A stretch of DNA of 41,702 bases from Chloroflexota bacterium (GTDB lineage: Bacteria; Chloroflexota; Limnocylindria; P2-11E). The first letter of the stretch is position 1. Every line of letters begins with the position of its first letter. This document shows, piece by piece, positions 11,894 to 20,826 of this stretch. The stretch lies in the NCBI GenBank assembly GCA_005880575.1, contig VBIZ01000105.1, forward strand, positions 1 to 41,702, in the 5' to 3' direction. The notes beneath the pieces were generated by a model that was given only the letters and a program-made list of their open reading frames with translations, had not been told where the DNA came from and made no database searches. Both the position numbers and the translations under genes were made by a program.

Positions 11894-13937
11894 TCGCGTG
11901 GGTGCGGACGACGAGCTGGGCGTTGCCACTCTGGTCAAGCTCCACGGTGCCGTCGCGGTCGGTCCGATATACGGGAACACGGCCGAGCGCCGCGAGCGTC
12001 TCGGCAGTGGGATGACCATACCGGTTCTGAGCGCCCACGGAGATCACCGCCGCGCTCGGTCGGATCGCGTCGACGAGCGGCGCCGCGTACGCGCTCGCCG
12101 CGCCGTGATGAGGCGGAACGTAGACGCGCGCGGTGAGCGACCTCGGACTCAAGAGAAGGTCGGCCTGCGCCTGCTCGGTCGCGTCGCCCATGAACAGCAT
12201 GGAGAACGAGCCGCGCTCGAGACGCAGCACGAGCGATGGCACGTCCACGCGCGGGTCACCGTCGGGCGCGAGGATCGCGAGCGTCGCATCGCCTACCCGC
12301 AGCCGTACGCCGGCGGTGACGGCGCGCCTCGGCACGTGCGCGCGCTGAATCCGGTCATGCCATGCGCTCGCGACCGGCCCAGGGTTCAGACCGACCGGCT
12401 CGATCGCGAGCCCGACCTGGTACCGCTCGAGGACGCCGATGAGACCGTCAGCGTGATCAGCGTGCGCATGCGTGAGCGCAACCACGTCGATGCTGCGGAT
12501 CCATGGAGGCAGGCTCGCGCCGAGCTCGGCAAGGAGCCGCAACGGATCAGGCCCGCCATCGATGAGCAAGGTGCGTCCGTCGAACTCGACGAGGAATGCG
12601 TCGCCCTGGCCGACGTCGAGCGCCCGCACGCGAATGCCCGCTGACGGCGGCCATACGACGGCGCTCGTGCCTGCGACGATGACGAGCACGCCGAAGCCGG
12701 CAGCGACCCAGAGCGCACGACGACCAAGGACACGCCCCGCCGGGAGGCGGATGGCCGGTCTCCGCGGCACGCGAACCCTTCGGCCGACCGCTCGCACCAA
12801 ACGCACGGCGATCGCCGGACCAAAGAAGATCGAGATTCCGACGATTGCGCCGAAGGCGAGGCCGGCGAGAGGACCGTCGGGAACGGCGAGCGAGGCGAGC
12901 GGTAGTCCGGCGGAGGTCTCGACGACGAGACGCAGGACGAACGCGAGCGCGTAGGCCACGAGGGCGGGCAGCTGGGCGAGCTCGAACGAGACCGTCCCGA
13001 CGGCCGCCGTCGCGGCCCCGGCAAGCATGAGCGGAGCAAAGAGCGGCACCGCCACGAGGTTCGAAAGCGGCGAGATCAGCGAGACCCGACCGAAGACCGC
13101 CGCGATGATCGGGATGGTCGGTAGCGTGGCCGCGAGGGTCGTGGCGAGACCCTCACGTATCGCCCCCGGCAGGAACGCGAGCCACCGCGAGATCGGGTCT
13201 CCGAGATAGAGAAGGCCGGCGGTCGCGGTGGCAGACAGCAGGAATCCCACGTCGCCGACCGCGGATGCGTCGATGCCGACCATCACGGCCACCGCGAGCG
13301 CGAGGGCGTTGTCCGTTGCGGGCCGTCGCCCGAATGCGAGGCCGAGCGATGCGACGACCGCCATCACCGCGGCGCGCGCCACGCTGGGCGCAAGTCCCAC
13401 GAGAACGCTGTACGACAGGACACACGCGACGGTCATCGCGGCGGTGATCGCCGGCCGGACGCGTCCCCGCGCGACCATGGCAACCGCGGTCGCGACGAGG
13501 GTCATGTTGAAGCCGGAGATCGCGAGAAGATGCGACGTGCCGCTGCGCGCGAATGCGCTCGCGAGATCGGCGTCGACGGCGGCGCGCTCGCCGAGGACGA
13601 TTCCGCGGACGATCCCTCCCTCGGGTTCGGGGATGAGGTGCCGGAGGGGTGCGGCAAGAGCCTCCCGCAGCCCATCGAGCGGACCCGCGTGACGGAGGTC
13701 GAACCCCGGCAGAGGTCCGAAGAGCGTCGCCGCACCGGAGATCGAAGCGACGAGCGCGGCCGCGCACCAGCAGAGCCGACGAGAGCGGTCGGCACTCGCG
13801 ACCGCCAGCGTCGCGAAGGCCAACGCGAGCGCTATGGCGAGCCCGATCCCCGCCAGCGGAGCGAGCTGCACGACGAGGGCGATGCAGACAGCGCCCGCGG
13901 CGGCGGGGAGCAGCGGCGCCCGCAAGACAGCGGTCAC
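11838..13937 (-). CDS. comEC: ComEC/Rec2 competence DNA channel with C-terminal metallo-beta-lactamase domain
   Basis: HLLAISGFNMTL competence motif, multiple TM helices, VRALDVGQGDAFLVEFDGRTLLIDGG, LTHAHADHADGL. Confidence 0.95.
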   Translation of the reverse strand: MTAVLRAPLLPAAAGAVCIALVVQLAPLAGIGLAIALALAFATLAVASADRSRRLCWCAAALVASISGAATLFGPLPGFDLRHAGPLDGLREALAAPLRHLIPEPEGGIVRGIVLGERAAVDADLASAFARSGTSHLLAISGFNMTLVATAVAMVARGRVRPAITAAMTVACVLSYSVLVGLAPSVARAAVMAVVASLGLAFGRRPATDNALALAVAVMVGIDASAVGDVGFLLSATATAGLLYLGDPISRWLAFLPGAIREGLATTLAATLPTIPIIAAVFGRVSLISPLSNLVAVPLFAPLMLAGAATAAVGTVSFELAQLPALVAYALAFVLRLVVETSAGLPLASLAVPDGPLAGLAFGAIVGISIFFGPAIAVRLVRAVGRRVRVPRRPAIRLPAGRVLGRRALWVAAGFGVLVIVAGTSAVVWPPSAGIRVRALDVGQGDAFLVEFDGRTLLIDGGPDPLRLLAELGASLPPWIRSIDVVALTHAHADHADGLIGVLERYQVGLAIEPVGLNPGPVASAWHDRIQRAHVPRRAVTAGVRLRVGDATLAILAPDGDPRVDVPSLVLRLERGSFSMLFMGDATEQAQADLLLSPRSLTARVYVPPHHGAASAYAAPLVDAIRPSAAVISVGAQNRYGHPTAETLAALGRVPVYRTDRDGTVELDQSGNAQLVVRTHANGLPPPRGGFLPHAPPAR

Positions 13938-14482
13938 CGGATGGCGACCATGTCCTTTATGTCGGCGAAGACCCGCGCCGTGACGAGACCGCGCGTCTGC
14001 AGCTCCTCGATGCGCGCGAAGGGGTGACCGCCCCGCGAGCGGACGATCCGCGCGGCCGTTGTCGGTCCGATCCCAGGAAGCGCCTCGAGCTCGCTGGCGG
14101 TCGCGTGGTTCACGTCAATCTTGAGCTGCGCGTCGCTCCCGCCGCTTCCAGCGGGGATCGTCTCACCTGGGCGCGGTACGTAAATGCGCTGGCCGTCGTG
14201 GATGGGTGCGGCCTTGTTGAGCGCATCGAGGTCGGCTTCCCCGGTCATGCCGCCCGCGGCGAGCAGGGCGTCCACGACCCTCGAGCCCGCGGTGAGCCGG
14301 TAAACACCGGGATGGGCGACGGCGCCGGTGACGTCGACGAGAACGTGGGGCTCGGGCGTGTGTGTCGGAACGGGCGTGTCCTCGACGACAGCGACGGCCT
14401 GAGCATCGCCGCCGTGGAGGCGCGAGACCGCAACGACGGCGATGGCCACGAGCGCGATCGCCAGAAGGATCAGTCGGCGCAT
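13934..14482 (-). CDS. comEA: ComEA-like helix-hairpin-helix DNA-binding protein with SLBB domain
   Basis: VLVDVTGAVAHPGVYRL (SLBB), KIDVNHATASELEALPGIGPTTAARIV (HhH). Confidence 0.92.
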   Translation of the reverse strand: MRRLILLAIALVAIAVVAVSRLHGGDAQAVAVVEDTPVPTHTPEPHVLVDVTGAVAHPGVYRLTAGSRVVDALLAAGGMTGEADLDALNKAAPIHDGQRIYVPRPGETIPAGSGGSDAQLKIDVNHATASELEALPGIGPTTAARIVRSRGGHPFARIEELQTRGLVTARVFADIKDMVAIR

Positions 14483-14535
14483 GCGCGCAGGGTGAGGGTG
14501 ACAAGACGTCGTGCATAGCCCCGCGACGCATCAGT

Positions 14536-14559
14536 GCTGTCGTCATTTTTGACGACAGC
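14536..14559. terminator. Perfect 10-bp hairpin, possible terminator after the 14566-14973 gene
   Basis: GCTGTCGTCA-TTTT-TGACGACAGC; no strong U-tract on the minus strand. Confidence 0.4.
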
Positions 14560-14565
14560 CCGTCG

Positions 14566-14973
14566 TCAATTCGTGCGGCGGCCCTGTTGCTGCTGCTGCA
14601 TCTGGACGATCGCGACGGGTAGACCCCCAATCGAGCTGCCATCCACCTCGAGGTCGAACTTATGTGTCCCGTAGCTCGTGAAGCTCATGTTGTTGAGCTC
14701 GACGATCACGTTGACGTCCTGGCCGGCGACGGCGTGCACCGAGATCTCGGGCGGGTTGGGCATGGCTTGCTGCCCGTCCGGGCGCAGGAGCCGCACCTTC
14801 ACGGTGTGCGCGCCGACCTCGAGTCCCAGGATCGCCACGACGAACATTCGCGGGTGCTGCGCCGGCAGCCCGCTCACGGAGATATTGCGGAAGATGCCCA
14901 TGAGGCTGACCTTGCCGTCCTGCCCGACGAGGGCGTGGTCGCACAGGGCCGCAAGGCGGATCTCGGCGCTCAC
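14566..14973 (-). CDS. Conserved hypothetical protein (DUF6941-like)
   Basis: MSAEIRLAALCDHALVGQDGKVSLMGIFRNI...; beta-rich; family name recalled, not searched. Confidence 0.65.
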   Translation of the reverse strand: MSAEIRLAALCDHALVGQDGKVSLMGIFRNISVSGLPAQHPRMFVVAILGLEVGAHTVKVRLLRPDGQQAMPNPPEISVHAVAGQDVNVIVELNNMSFTSYGTHKFDLEVDGSSIGGLPVAIVQMQQQQQGRRTN

Positions 14974-17408
14974 GAGCGGCGCCGCGTCACGAAGTTCACC
15001 AAACGGTCGGGCACGAAGATCGTCCGCTCCGGGTCGCGGCCGTGAAGCGCGGCTTTCACTTTCGGACTAGCCATCGCGAGCTCCTCGGCGGCCGGCTGCG
15101 AGATACCAGCGGCCGCGTTGATGCGGTCGCGTACCTTTCCATCGATCTGGACCACGAGGGTCACCTCTTTCGCCGCGGCAATCGCCGGATCGAACGTCGG
15201 CCAGCCCTCGCGATGGATCGAGCTCCGTCCGCCGCGCAGCTCCCAGAGCTCCTCGGTCATATAGGGTGCGAACGGCGCCAGGAGCAGGAGCAACGTTGCC
15301 ACGCCCTCGTCGCGGCTCGGACCCGTTGCATGCTGAAGGGCGTTCGAAAGCTCCATCATCGCGGCGACCGCCGTGTTGAACGAGTAGGTCTGCAGGTCGT
15401 CGGTGACCTTCGCGATCGTGCGGTGCACAACGCGGTCCACGTCTGGATCGCGCCGGCCGGGCGGCTCCGCCTCGGATTGGGCCATCTCCCAGACACGGCG
15501 CAGGAACCGATGCACGCCCTCGATGCCGGAGGCGTCCCAGTCCGCGCCGTCCACCCACGGACCCATGAACATCATGAAGAGCCGCAGCGTGTCGGCCCCG
15601 TATTTCTCGACATACGCGTCGGGAGTCTCGACGTTCCCGCGAGACTTCGACATCTTGCGGCCCTTGAACACGATCGTCCCCTGGTAGCGGAAGCGCAGCG
15701 CCGGCTCATCGAACCACAGCTCGCCGATATCTCGGAGGGCCTTGGCCATGAAGCGCATGTAGAGCAGGTGCAGAATCGCGTGCTCGACTCCACCGGTGTA
15801 TTGCTGGACCGGCAGCCATTTCCTGCCGAGCTCCTTGTTCATGAACCCCTTGTCGTATTTGGGATCGACGTAGCGGTACATGTACCAGGACGAATCGACG
15901 AACGTGTCCATCGTGTCGGTGTCGCGGCGGGCGGGTCCTCCGCACTTCGGGCACGTCGTTTCCACGAAGGACGCGACGTGGGTCAGCGGTGAGCCGCGTC
16001 GTCCGGTGAACTCGACGTCCCGCGGCAGCACGACCGGGAGCTGGTCGTAGGGGACCGGCACGACGCCGCAGGTGTCGCAGTAGACGATGGGGATCGGGGT
16101 GCCCCAGTACCGCTGGCGAGAGATGAGCCAGTCGCGCAACCGATAGGTCACCGCGGGCCCGCCGATGCCACGCTTCTTGGCCTCGGCAGCGATCGCGCCC
16201 TTTCCCGCCGCGCTCGGCATTCCGCTGAACGGGCCGCTCCGCACCAGGACCCCCTCGCCGACGTAGGGCGCATCGAGCGCGGCGTGCTCGGCACCATCGG
16301 GGCTGATGACCTCGCGAATCTCCAGGCGGTGCTTCTTCGCGAACGCGAAGTCGCGCTCGTCGTGTCCGGGAACGGCCATGATCGCGCCGGTACCGTACGT
16401 CGCGAGCACGTAGTCGGCCACCCAGATCGGGATGCGCTCGCCCGTGAACACATTGCGCGCGAACGCTCCGGTGTCGACGCCGGTCTTCTCGCGCTCCGCC
16501 GAGGCGCGCTCGATCTCGCTCATGTTTCGCGCGTGCTGAACGTACCGCTCGACCTCGGCGCGGTGCTTCGGTGCGCCGATCTTCTCCACGAGCGGGTGCT
16601 CAGGGGCGAGGACCATAAAGGTGGCGCCGTAGATCGTGTCCGGACGCGTCGTGAAGAAGCGGATCTCCTCGCCGGGATGGCCCTCGACCGGGAACGCCAA
16701 CTCCGCGCCTTCCGAGCGGCCGATCCAGTTGGTCTGGAGCACGCGCACGCGCTCCGGCCAGTCCAATCCCTCGAAGCGCAGCAGCTCGTCGGCGTACTTG
16801 GTGATCCGGTAGAACCACTGGGTCATCTGTCGCTTGACGACCGGCGTGTCGCAACGCTCGCACCGTCCATTGATGACCTGCTCGTTGGCCAGCACTGTCT
16901 CGTCGCGCGGGCACCAGTTGACCGGCGCATCCGCGCGATAGGCGAGGCCTCTTTCGTAGAGCTTCAGGAACATCCACTGATTCCAGCGGTAGTACTCCGG
17001 ATAGCACGTGACCACCTCGCGCCGCCAATCGATCGCCGCGCCCATGCGATTGAACTGCTCGCGCATGTGCGCCATGTTCTTCTCGGTCCAGACGGCCGGA
17101 TGGATCTGCCGGTCGATCGCCGCGTTCTCCGCGTTGATCCCGAAAGCGTCGAAGCCCATCGGGAAAAGCACGTTGTAGCCGCGCATCCGTAGGAAGCGCG
17201 CGGCGGCGTCTGGCGGAGCGAAGGCGTACCAGTGACCGACATGGATGTCACCCGATGGGTACGGAAACATCGTCAGGAAGTAGAAATTCGGCCGGTCTGC
17301 CACGTCCGGGGTGTTGTGGAGGCCCGACGAGGCCCAGCGCTCGCGCCATTTCTCTTCGATGGCGGCGGGCGTGTAGCGATCGATCTTCTTCTGCACTTCG
17401 CTCGTCAC
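14970..17408 (-). CDS. leuS: Leucyl-tRNA synthetase
   Basis: FPYPSGDIHVGHW (HIGH region), GRKMSKSRGN (KMSKS), editing domain, anticodon-binding C-terminus; GTG start. Confidence 0.98.
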   Translation of the reverse strand: MTSEVQKKIDRYTPAAIEEKWRERWASSGLHNTPDVADRPNFYFLTMFPYPSGDIHVGHWYAFAPPDAAARFLRMRGYNVLFPMGFDAFGINAENAAIDRQIHPAVWTEKNMAHMREQFNRMGAAIDWRREVVTCYPEYYRWNQWMFLKLYERGLAYRADAPVNWCPRDETVLANEQVINGRCERCDTPVVKRQMTQWFYRITKYADELLRFEGLDWPERVRVLQTNWIGRSEGAELAFPVEGHPGEEIRFFTTRPDTIYGATFMVLAPEHPLVEKIGAPKHRAEVERYVQHARNMSEIERASAEREKTGVDTGAFARNVFTGERIPIWVADYVLATYGTGAIMAVPGHDERDFAFAKKHRLEIREVISPDGAEHAALDAPYVGEGVLVRSGPFSGMPSAAGKGAIAAEAKKRGIGGPAVTYRLRDWLISRQRYWGTPIPIVYCDTCGVVPVPYDQLPVVLPRDVEFTGRRGSPLTHVASFVETTCPKCGGPARRDTDTMDTFVDSSWYMYRYVDPKYDKGFMNKELGRKWLPVQQYTGGVEHAILHLLYMRFMAKALRDIGELWFDEPALRFRYQGTIVFKGRKMSKSRGNVETPDAYVEKYGADTLRLFMMFMGPWVDGADWDASGIEGVHRFLRRVWEMAQSEAEPPGRRDPDVDRVVHRTIAKVTDDLQTYSFNTAVAAMMELSNALQHATGPSRDEGVATLLLLLAPFAPYMTEELWELRGGRSSIHREGWPTFDPAIAAAKEVTLVVQIDGKVRDRINAAAGISQPAAEELAMASPKVKAALHGRDPERTIFVPDRLVNFVTRRRS

Positions 17409-17422
17409 GTCGACCTCCTTTC

Positions 17423-17485
17423 AAAAACAAAAGGCCCTTCGTCCGCGCTTGCGCGCTCAGGGAACCATGCCCCTGGGGACGAAAG
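17423..17485 (-). terminator. Rho-independent terminator of the leuS T-box leader
   Basis: Reverse strand CTTTCGTCC ... GGACGAAGG pairing, then GCC-TTTTGTTTTT; overlaps the antiterminator 3' arm GTCCCC. Confidence 0.85.
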
Positions 17486-17522
17486 ACCTCCGTGGTACCA
17501 CCCCACTTGAGAGCCGCTGTTC

Positions 17523-17597
17523 TGGTGGAGCTGGCGGGATTCGAACCCGCGACCCCCACACTGCCAGTGTGATGCGCTCCCACTGCGCCACAGCCCC
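17523..17597 (-). tRNA. tRNA-Ala(GGC), 3' CCA encoded
   Basis: GGGGCTGTGGCGCAGTGGGAGCGCATCACACTGGCAGTGTGGGGGTCGCGGGTTCGAATCCCGCCAGCTCCACCA: 7-bp acceptor with G3:U70, 4-bp D stem, anticodon loop CTGGCAG, T-loop TTCGAAT. Confidence 0.97.
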
Positions 17598-17781
17598 GAC
17601 GCTCTCCGCTCGAGCACGTTGATAACGGGCGTGACCCCGGCGGAAGTTAGCGCCTAAGCGGTTCGCTCCCGCGGCTCCCGGGCGAGTTCCGCGCTCCTAC
17701 GACACCGGCTCGCACCAGCCGCCGGCTCTCTTGGGTCGTGGGGATGCGCGTACTGCTCCCGTTCGTGGCCGTTCGCCGAAA

Positions 17782-17787
17782 AGTATA
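17782..17787 (-). promoter_or_regulatory. Candidate -10 element for the T-box/tRNA/leuS transcript
   Basis: TATACT on reverse strand between the rodA stop (17795) and Stem I; no convincing -35. Confidence 0.35.
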
Positions 17788-17794
17788 CGGGGGA

Positions 17795-18940
17795 CTACGG
17801 CCCCTCGGGCTCGCGCCGCATCGAGATCGATTGCAGGACGCCAAGCGCGAAGCAGATCGACACGAGCGAGCTGCCCCCGTGCGAGATGAAAGGGAGCGGG
17901 ATTCCCGTCACCGGCATGAGCGAGATCGCCATACCGACGTTCACCAGGATCTGGAAGAGCAGCATCGTCGCCACTCCGCCGCCAATCAGCATCCCGAAGG
18001 GGTCCTTCGCTCGGAGCGCGACGCGAAGCGCGGCGATGAGCAGGACGATGTAGAGCGCAAAGAGGATCACCGCGCCGGCGAACCCGAGATCCTCGGCGAG
18101 GCCACTGAACACGAAGTCCGACTCCGCGATCGGTAGGTACCCGAGCGGCGACTGCGTCCCCGCGGTGAGTCCTTTTCCGGTAGCGCCTCCCGAGCCAACC
18201 GCGATCAGCGACTGGATGATGTTCCAGCCCGCGCCTTGCGGATCGGCGTACGGATCGAGGAAGGCAGAGAGCCGCGCGCGCTGGTAGTCCTTGAGGAGCG
18301 CCCAGACGACGGGAAACGACGCCGCCGCGATCGCGACGAGCGCGACGAGCTGCCAGATCCGCGCACCCGCGAGGAACGCGATGCCGAAGAAGATCGCGAT
18401 GAACACGAGGCTCGTACCAAGGTCCGGCTGCCGGTAGACCAGGAGCACCGCGGGCGCGAGCAACGCGAGACCGAGCAGCATCGTGAGCGGCGACCCGATG
18501 GAAGCGCGGCGATCGGCGAAGAACTTCGCGAGGACGACGATCATCAGGACCTTGGCCACTTCGCTGAACTGGAACGACAGACCGCCGATATTCACCGACC
18601 GCTGTGCGCCGAGGCTCGACGTTCCGATCGCGAGCACGACCCAGAGAAGCCCGAGTGTGAACACGTAGAGCAACGGTGCGAATGCGCCGAGCCACGCGTA
18701 GTCGAAGAGCGCGATCGCCGCCATCGCGGCCATCCCGACCGTCGCCCAGATGGCGCCACGGATCACGAACTGCATTGGATCACCGGTGAACGTGCGCGTC
18801 TCGGCGGTCGTCGAGTACGTCATCACGAGGCCGTAGCCGATGAGGAGAACGGTCACGATGAGCAGGATGGGGTCGATCTGCGTCCAGCGGCGCGGAGCCG
18901 GCCGGTCATGCAGTGGGGTCGCCGGGCGCGGGAGGTTCAT
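17795..18940 (-). CDS. rodA: RodA/FtsW family SEDS peptidoglycan polymerase
   Basis: IDPILLIVTVLLIGYGLVMTYSTT, ATGKGLTAGTQSPLGYLPIAESDFVFSGLAEDLGFAG, PFISHGGSSL; start at 18940. Confidence 0.95.
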   Translation of the reverse strand: MNLPRPATPLHDRPAPRRWTQIDPILLIVTVLLIGYGLVMTYSTTAETRTFTGDPMQFVIRGAIWATVGMAAMAAIALFDYAWLGAFAPLLYVFTLGLLWVVLAIGTSSLGAQRSVNIGGLSFQFSEVAKVLMIVVLAKFFADRRASIGSPLTMLLGLALLAPAVLLVYRQPDLGTSLVFIAIFFGIAFLAGARIWQLVALVAIAAASFPVVWALLKDYQRARLSAFLDPYADPQGAGWNIIQSLIAVGSGGATGKGLTAGTQSPLGYLPIAESDFVFSGLAEDLGFAGAVILFALYIVLLIAALRVALRAKDPFGMLIGGGVATMLLFQILVNVGMAISLMPVTGIPLPFISHGGSSLVSICFALGVLQSISMRREPEGP

Positions 18941-18951
18941 CGCGCGGACGC

Positions 18952-20826
18952 TCACTTCGTCGCTCCGAGGTATTTCTCGAGGATCCGTTGCGTCATCCCG
19001 ACGGCCGGGTTGAGGCAGAGCTCGCAGAGCGATTTCGACGAGTCGTAGGTGAAGATCGCCATGGCGATCTGGGCCGTGGGGTCCGTGTTGTCCGCCTGCG
19101 GGACGAACGAGACGAACCAGTTGTGGAAACCGAGCTTGTTGCGACCGGCGCTGTCTTTGCCCGCCGAGGCGCCGAACTCGGCGGTGCCTGTCTTGCCGGC
19201 GATCGGCAGCTTGAGATTCGGCATGTACGCGTGTCCGATCGTGACGACGCGACGGGCGGATTCGCGGAGCAGCCGAAGATTCTCCTGGGTCATCTCGAGC
19301 TTCCGCGAGCTCCACGCTGCGATCGGGATGTCCTTTCCGGCCGCGTCCGTGACCTGCTTCAGCAGGTGCGGCTGCCAGACCGTCCCGCCGTTGGCCACCG
19401 AGGCATACGCATTCAGCAGCTGAAGTGGGGTCACGGCAACGAACCCCTGCCCGATGGCCTCCTGATAGGTGTTGCCGATCGTCCACGGCTCGTCGAAGGT
19501 CGCGAGCTTCCATTGCGGGTCAGGCATGATCCCGCCGTTCTCGTTCGGCAGATCGATCCCCGTCGGTGCGCCGAACCCCAGCATGCGGGCGTACTTCGCG
19601 ATCGCGTCCGGCCCGACGCCGCGCACGTTCGGGGCGAATTGGGTGCCGCCGGCCAGCGTGTAGAAGTAGATGTCGCTCGAGTGGGCGAACCCGGTCACGA
19701 AGTTGAGGGAGCCATGCTGCCGCCAGTCATAGAAGGTCGTACCGGAAACGCTGAACGAGCTGGCGGAAACGTTGACCACGGTGTCCCTCGTCGCCGTGCC
19801 CTCAGACAGAGCCGATAGCCCCGTGACCATCTTGAAGGTCGAGCCTGCCGGGTAGCGGTCGCCGATCGCCTTGTTGACGAGCGGGTGGCGATCGTCTGCG
19901 TTCAGCGCGGCCAGCTCCGCCGTGGTGATGCCGCGCGCGAACATGTTGTTGTCGTAACCGGGGATGGAGACCATCGCGAGGATCTCGCCGTTCTGCGGAT
20001 TCATCGCGACGCCGACGGCCTGCGTGAACTTGTCTTCCTCGACTCCCTTGCGCAGCTCTTGATCGAGCAGCTTCTGCAAGCGGTCATCGATCGTCAACGA
20101 GACGGTGTTGCCGACGGTCGCCCGCTGGAGCGCGAGTGTCTTGATCTCGCGCTGCGCGGCATCGCGCTCGATCTCGCGCCACCCGTACGTCCCGCGGAGA
20201 TACTGCTCGTAGACCGCTTCGATTCCAGTACGTCCGAGATCGTCGTCGCCCAGATATCCGCTGTCCTTGAGCTTGCCGAGCTCCTGCTCCGTGATCGGTC
20301 CGGTGTAGCCGATCACGGGCGCGTAGAGGGTCCCGTCGGCGTAGAAGCGGATGCTCTCGGGATCCACGCGCACGCCGGGGAAAAGCTCGGCGCGCTCGGT
20401 CACCGCGAGGGCGATCTCGCGTGGCACCGGCGTCTTCGAAATACGTACGGGCTCGTACGGATTGCGGATCCGCTGCGCTCGGATGGCTTCGCGGACGTCG
20501 TCGCTCGGGAGGTCGAGGACCGCGGCAAGCCGGTGCGAGAGCTCGTCCTCGCGGCTTCGCGCAAGGTCGACGGGGATCACGCTGATAGCAAAGCCCGGGA
20601 TGTTGCGGGCGAGGACGTACCCGTTCCGGTCCACGATGCCGCCGCGCTCGGCCAGCACCGGGAGTCGCACGATTCGGTTCTGCTCGGATAGCTGGTGGTA
20701 GTAGTCGCCGTGCACGATTTCGAGGTCGTACAGGCGCGCGGTCAGGGCGGTGAAGGTCACGAGGATCCCAATGCCGAACGCGACGAACCGCCGCGCCGAG
20801 ACGAACGTCCGCTGCTCTTGTCTCAC
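18952..20826 (-). CDS. mrdA: Penicillin-binding protein 2 (class B)
   Basis: RGGIVDRNGYVLARN, YPAGSTFKMVTGLSAL (SxxK), KTGTAEFG (KTG), GTG start at 20826. Confidence 0.95.
   Translation of the reverse strand: MRQEQRTFVSARRFVAFGIGILVTFTALTARLYDLEIVHGDYYHQLSEQNRIVRLPVLAERGGIVDRNGYVLARNIPGFAISVIPVDLARSREDELSHRLAAVLDLPSDDVREAIRAQRIRNPYEPVRISKTPVPREIALAVTERAELFPGVRVDPESIRFYADGTLYAPVIGYTGPITEQELGKLKDSGYLGDDDLGRTGIEAVYEQYLRGTYGWREIERDAAQREIKTLALQRATVGNTVSLTIDDRLQKLLDQELRKGVEEDKFTQAVGVAMNPQNGEILAMVSIPGYDNNMFARGITTAELAALNADDRHPLVNKAIGDRYPAGSTFKMVTGLSALSEGTATRDTVVNVSASSFSVSGTTFYDWRQHGSLNFVTGFAHSSDIYFYTLAGGTQFAPNVRGVGPDAIAKYARMLGFGAPTGIDLPNENGGIMPDPQWKLATFDEPWTIGNTYQEAIGQGFVAVTPLQLLNAYASVANGGTVWQPHLLKQVTDAAGKDIPIAAWSSRKLEMTQENLRLLRESARRVVTIGHAYMPNLKLPIAGKTGTAEFGASAGKDSAGRNKLGFHNWFVSFVPQADNTDPTAQIAMAIFTYDSSKSLCELCLNPAVGMTQRILEKYLGATK

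Larger units (their letters stand above)
17423..17770 (-). promoter_or_regulatory. T-box riboswitch leader of leuS, interrupted by an embedded tRNA gene
   Basis: Stem I signature GGGAGCAGTACGCGC...AAGAGAGCCGGCGGCTGGTGCGAGCCGG...GGAGCGCGGAACTCGCCC (AGTA/GAA specifier-loop elements, candidate CTC specifier at 17686-17684); Stem II-like CGAACCGCTTAGGCG and CCCGTTATC; T-box AAGTGGGGTGGTACCACGG (17508-17490). Confidence 0.88.

Noticed and set aside
17523-17597. tRNA as a pseudogene or random T-box mimic
   Set aside because: All stems pair, G3:U70 and encoded CCA are present, and T-loop and anticodon loop are canonical, so it reads as a functional tRNA-Ala.
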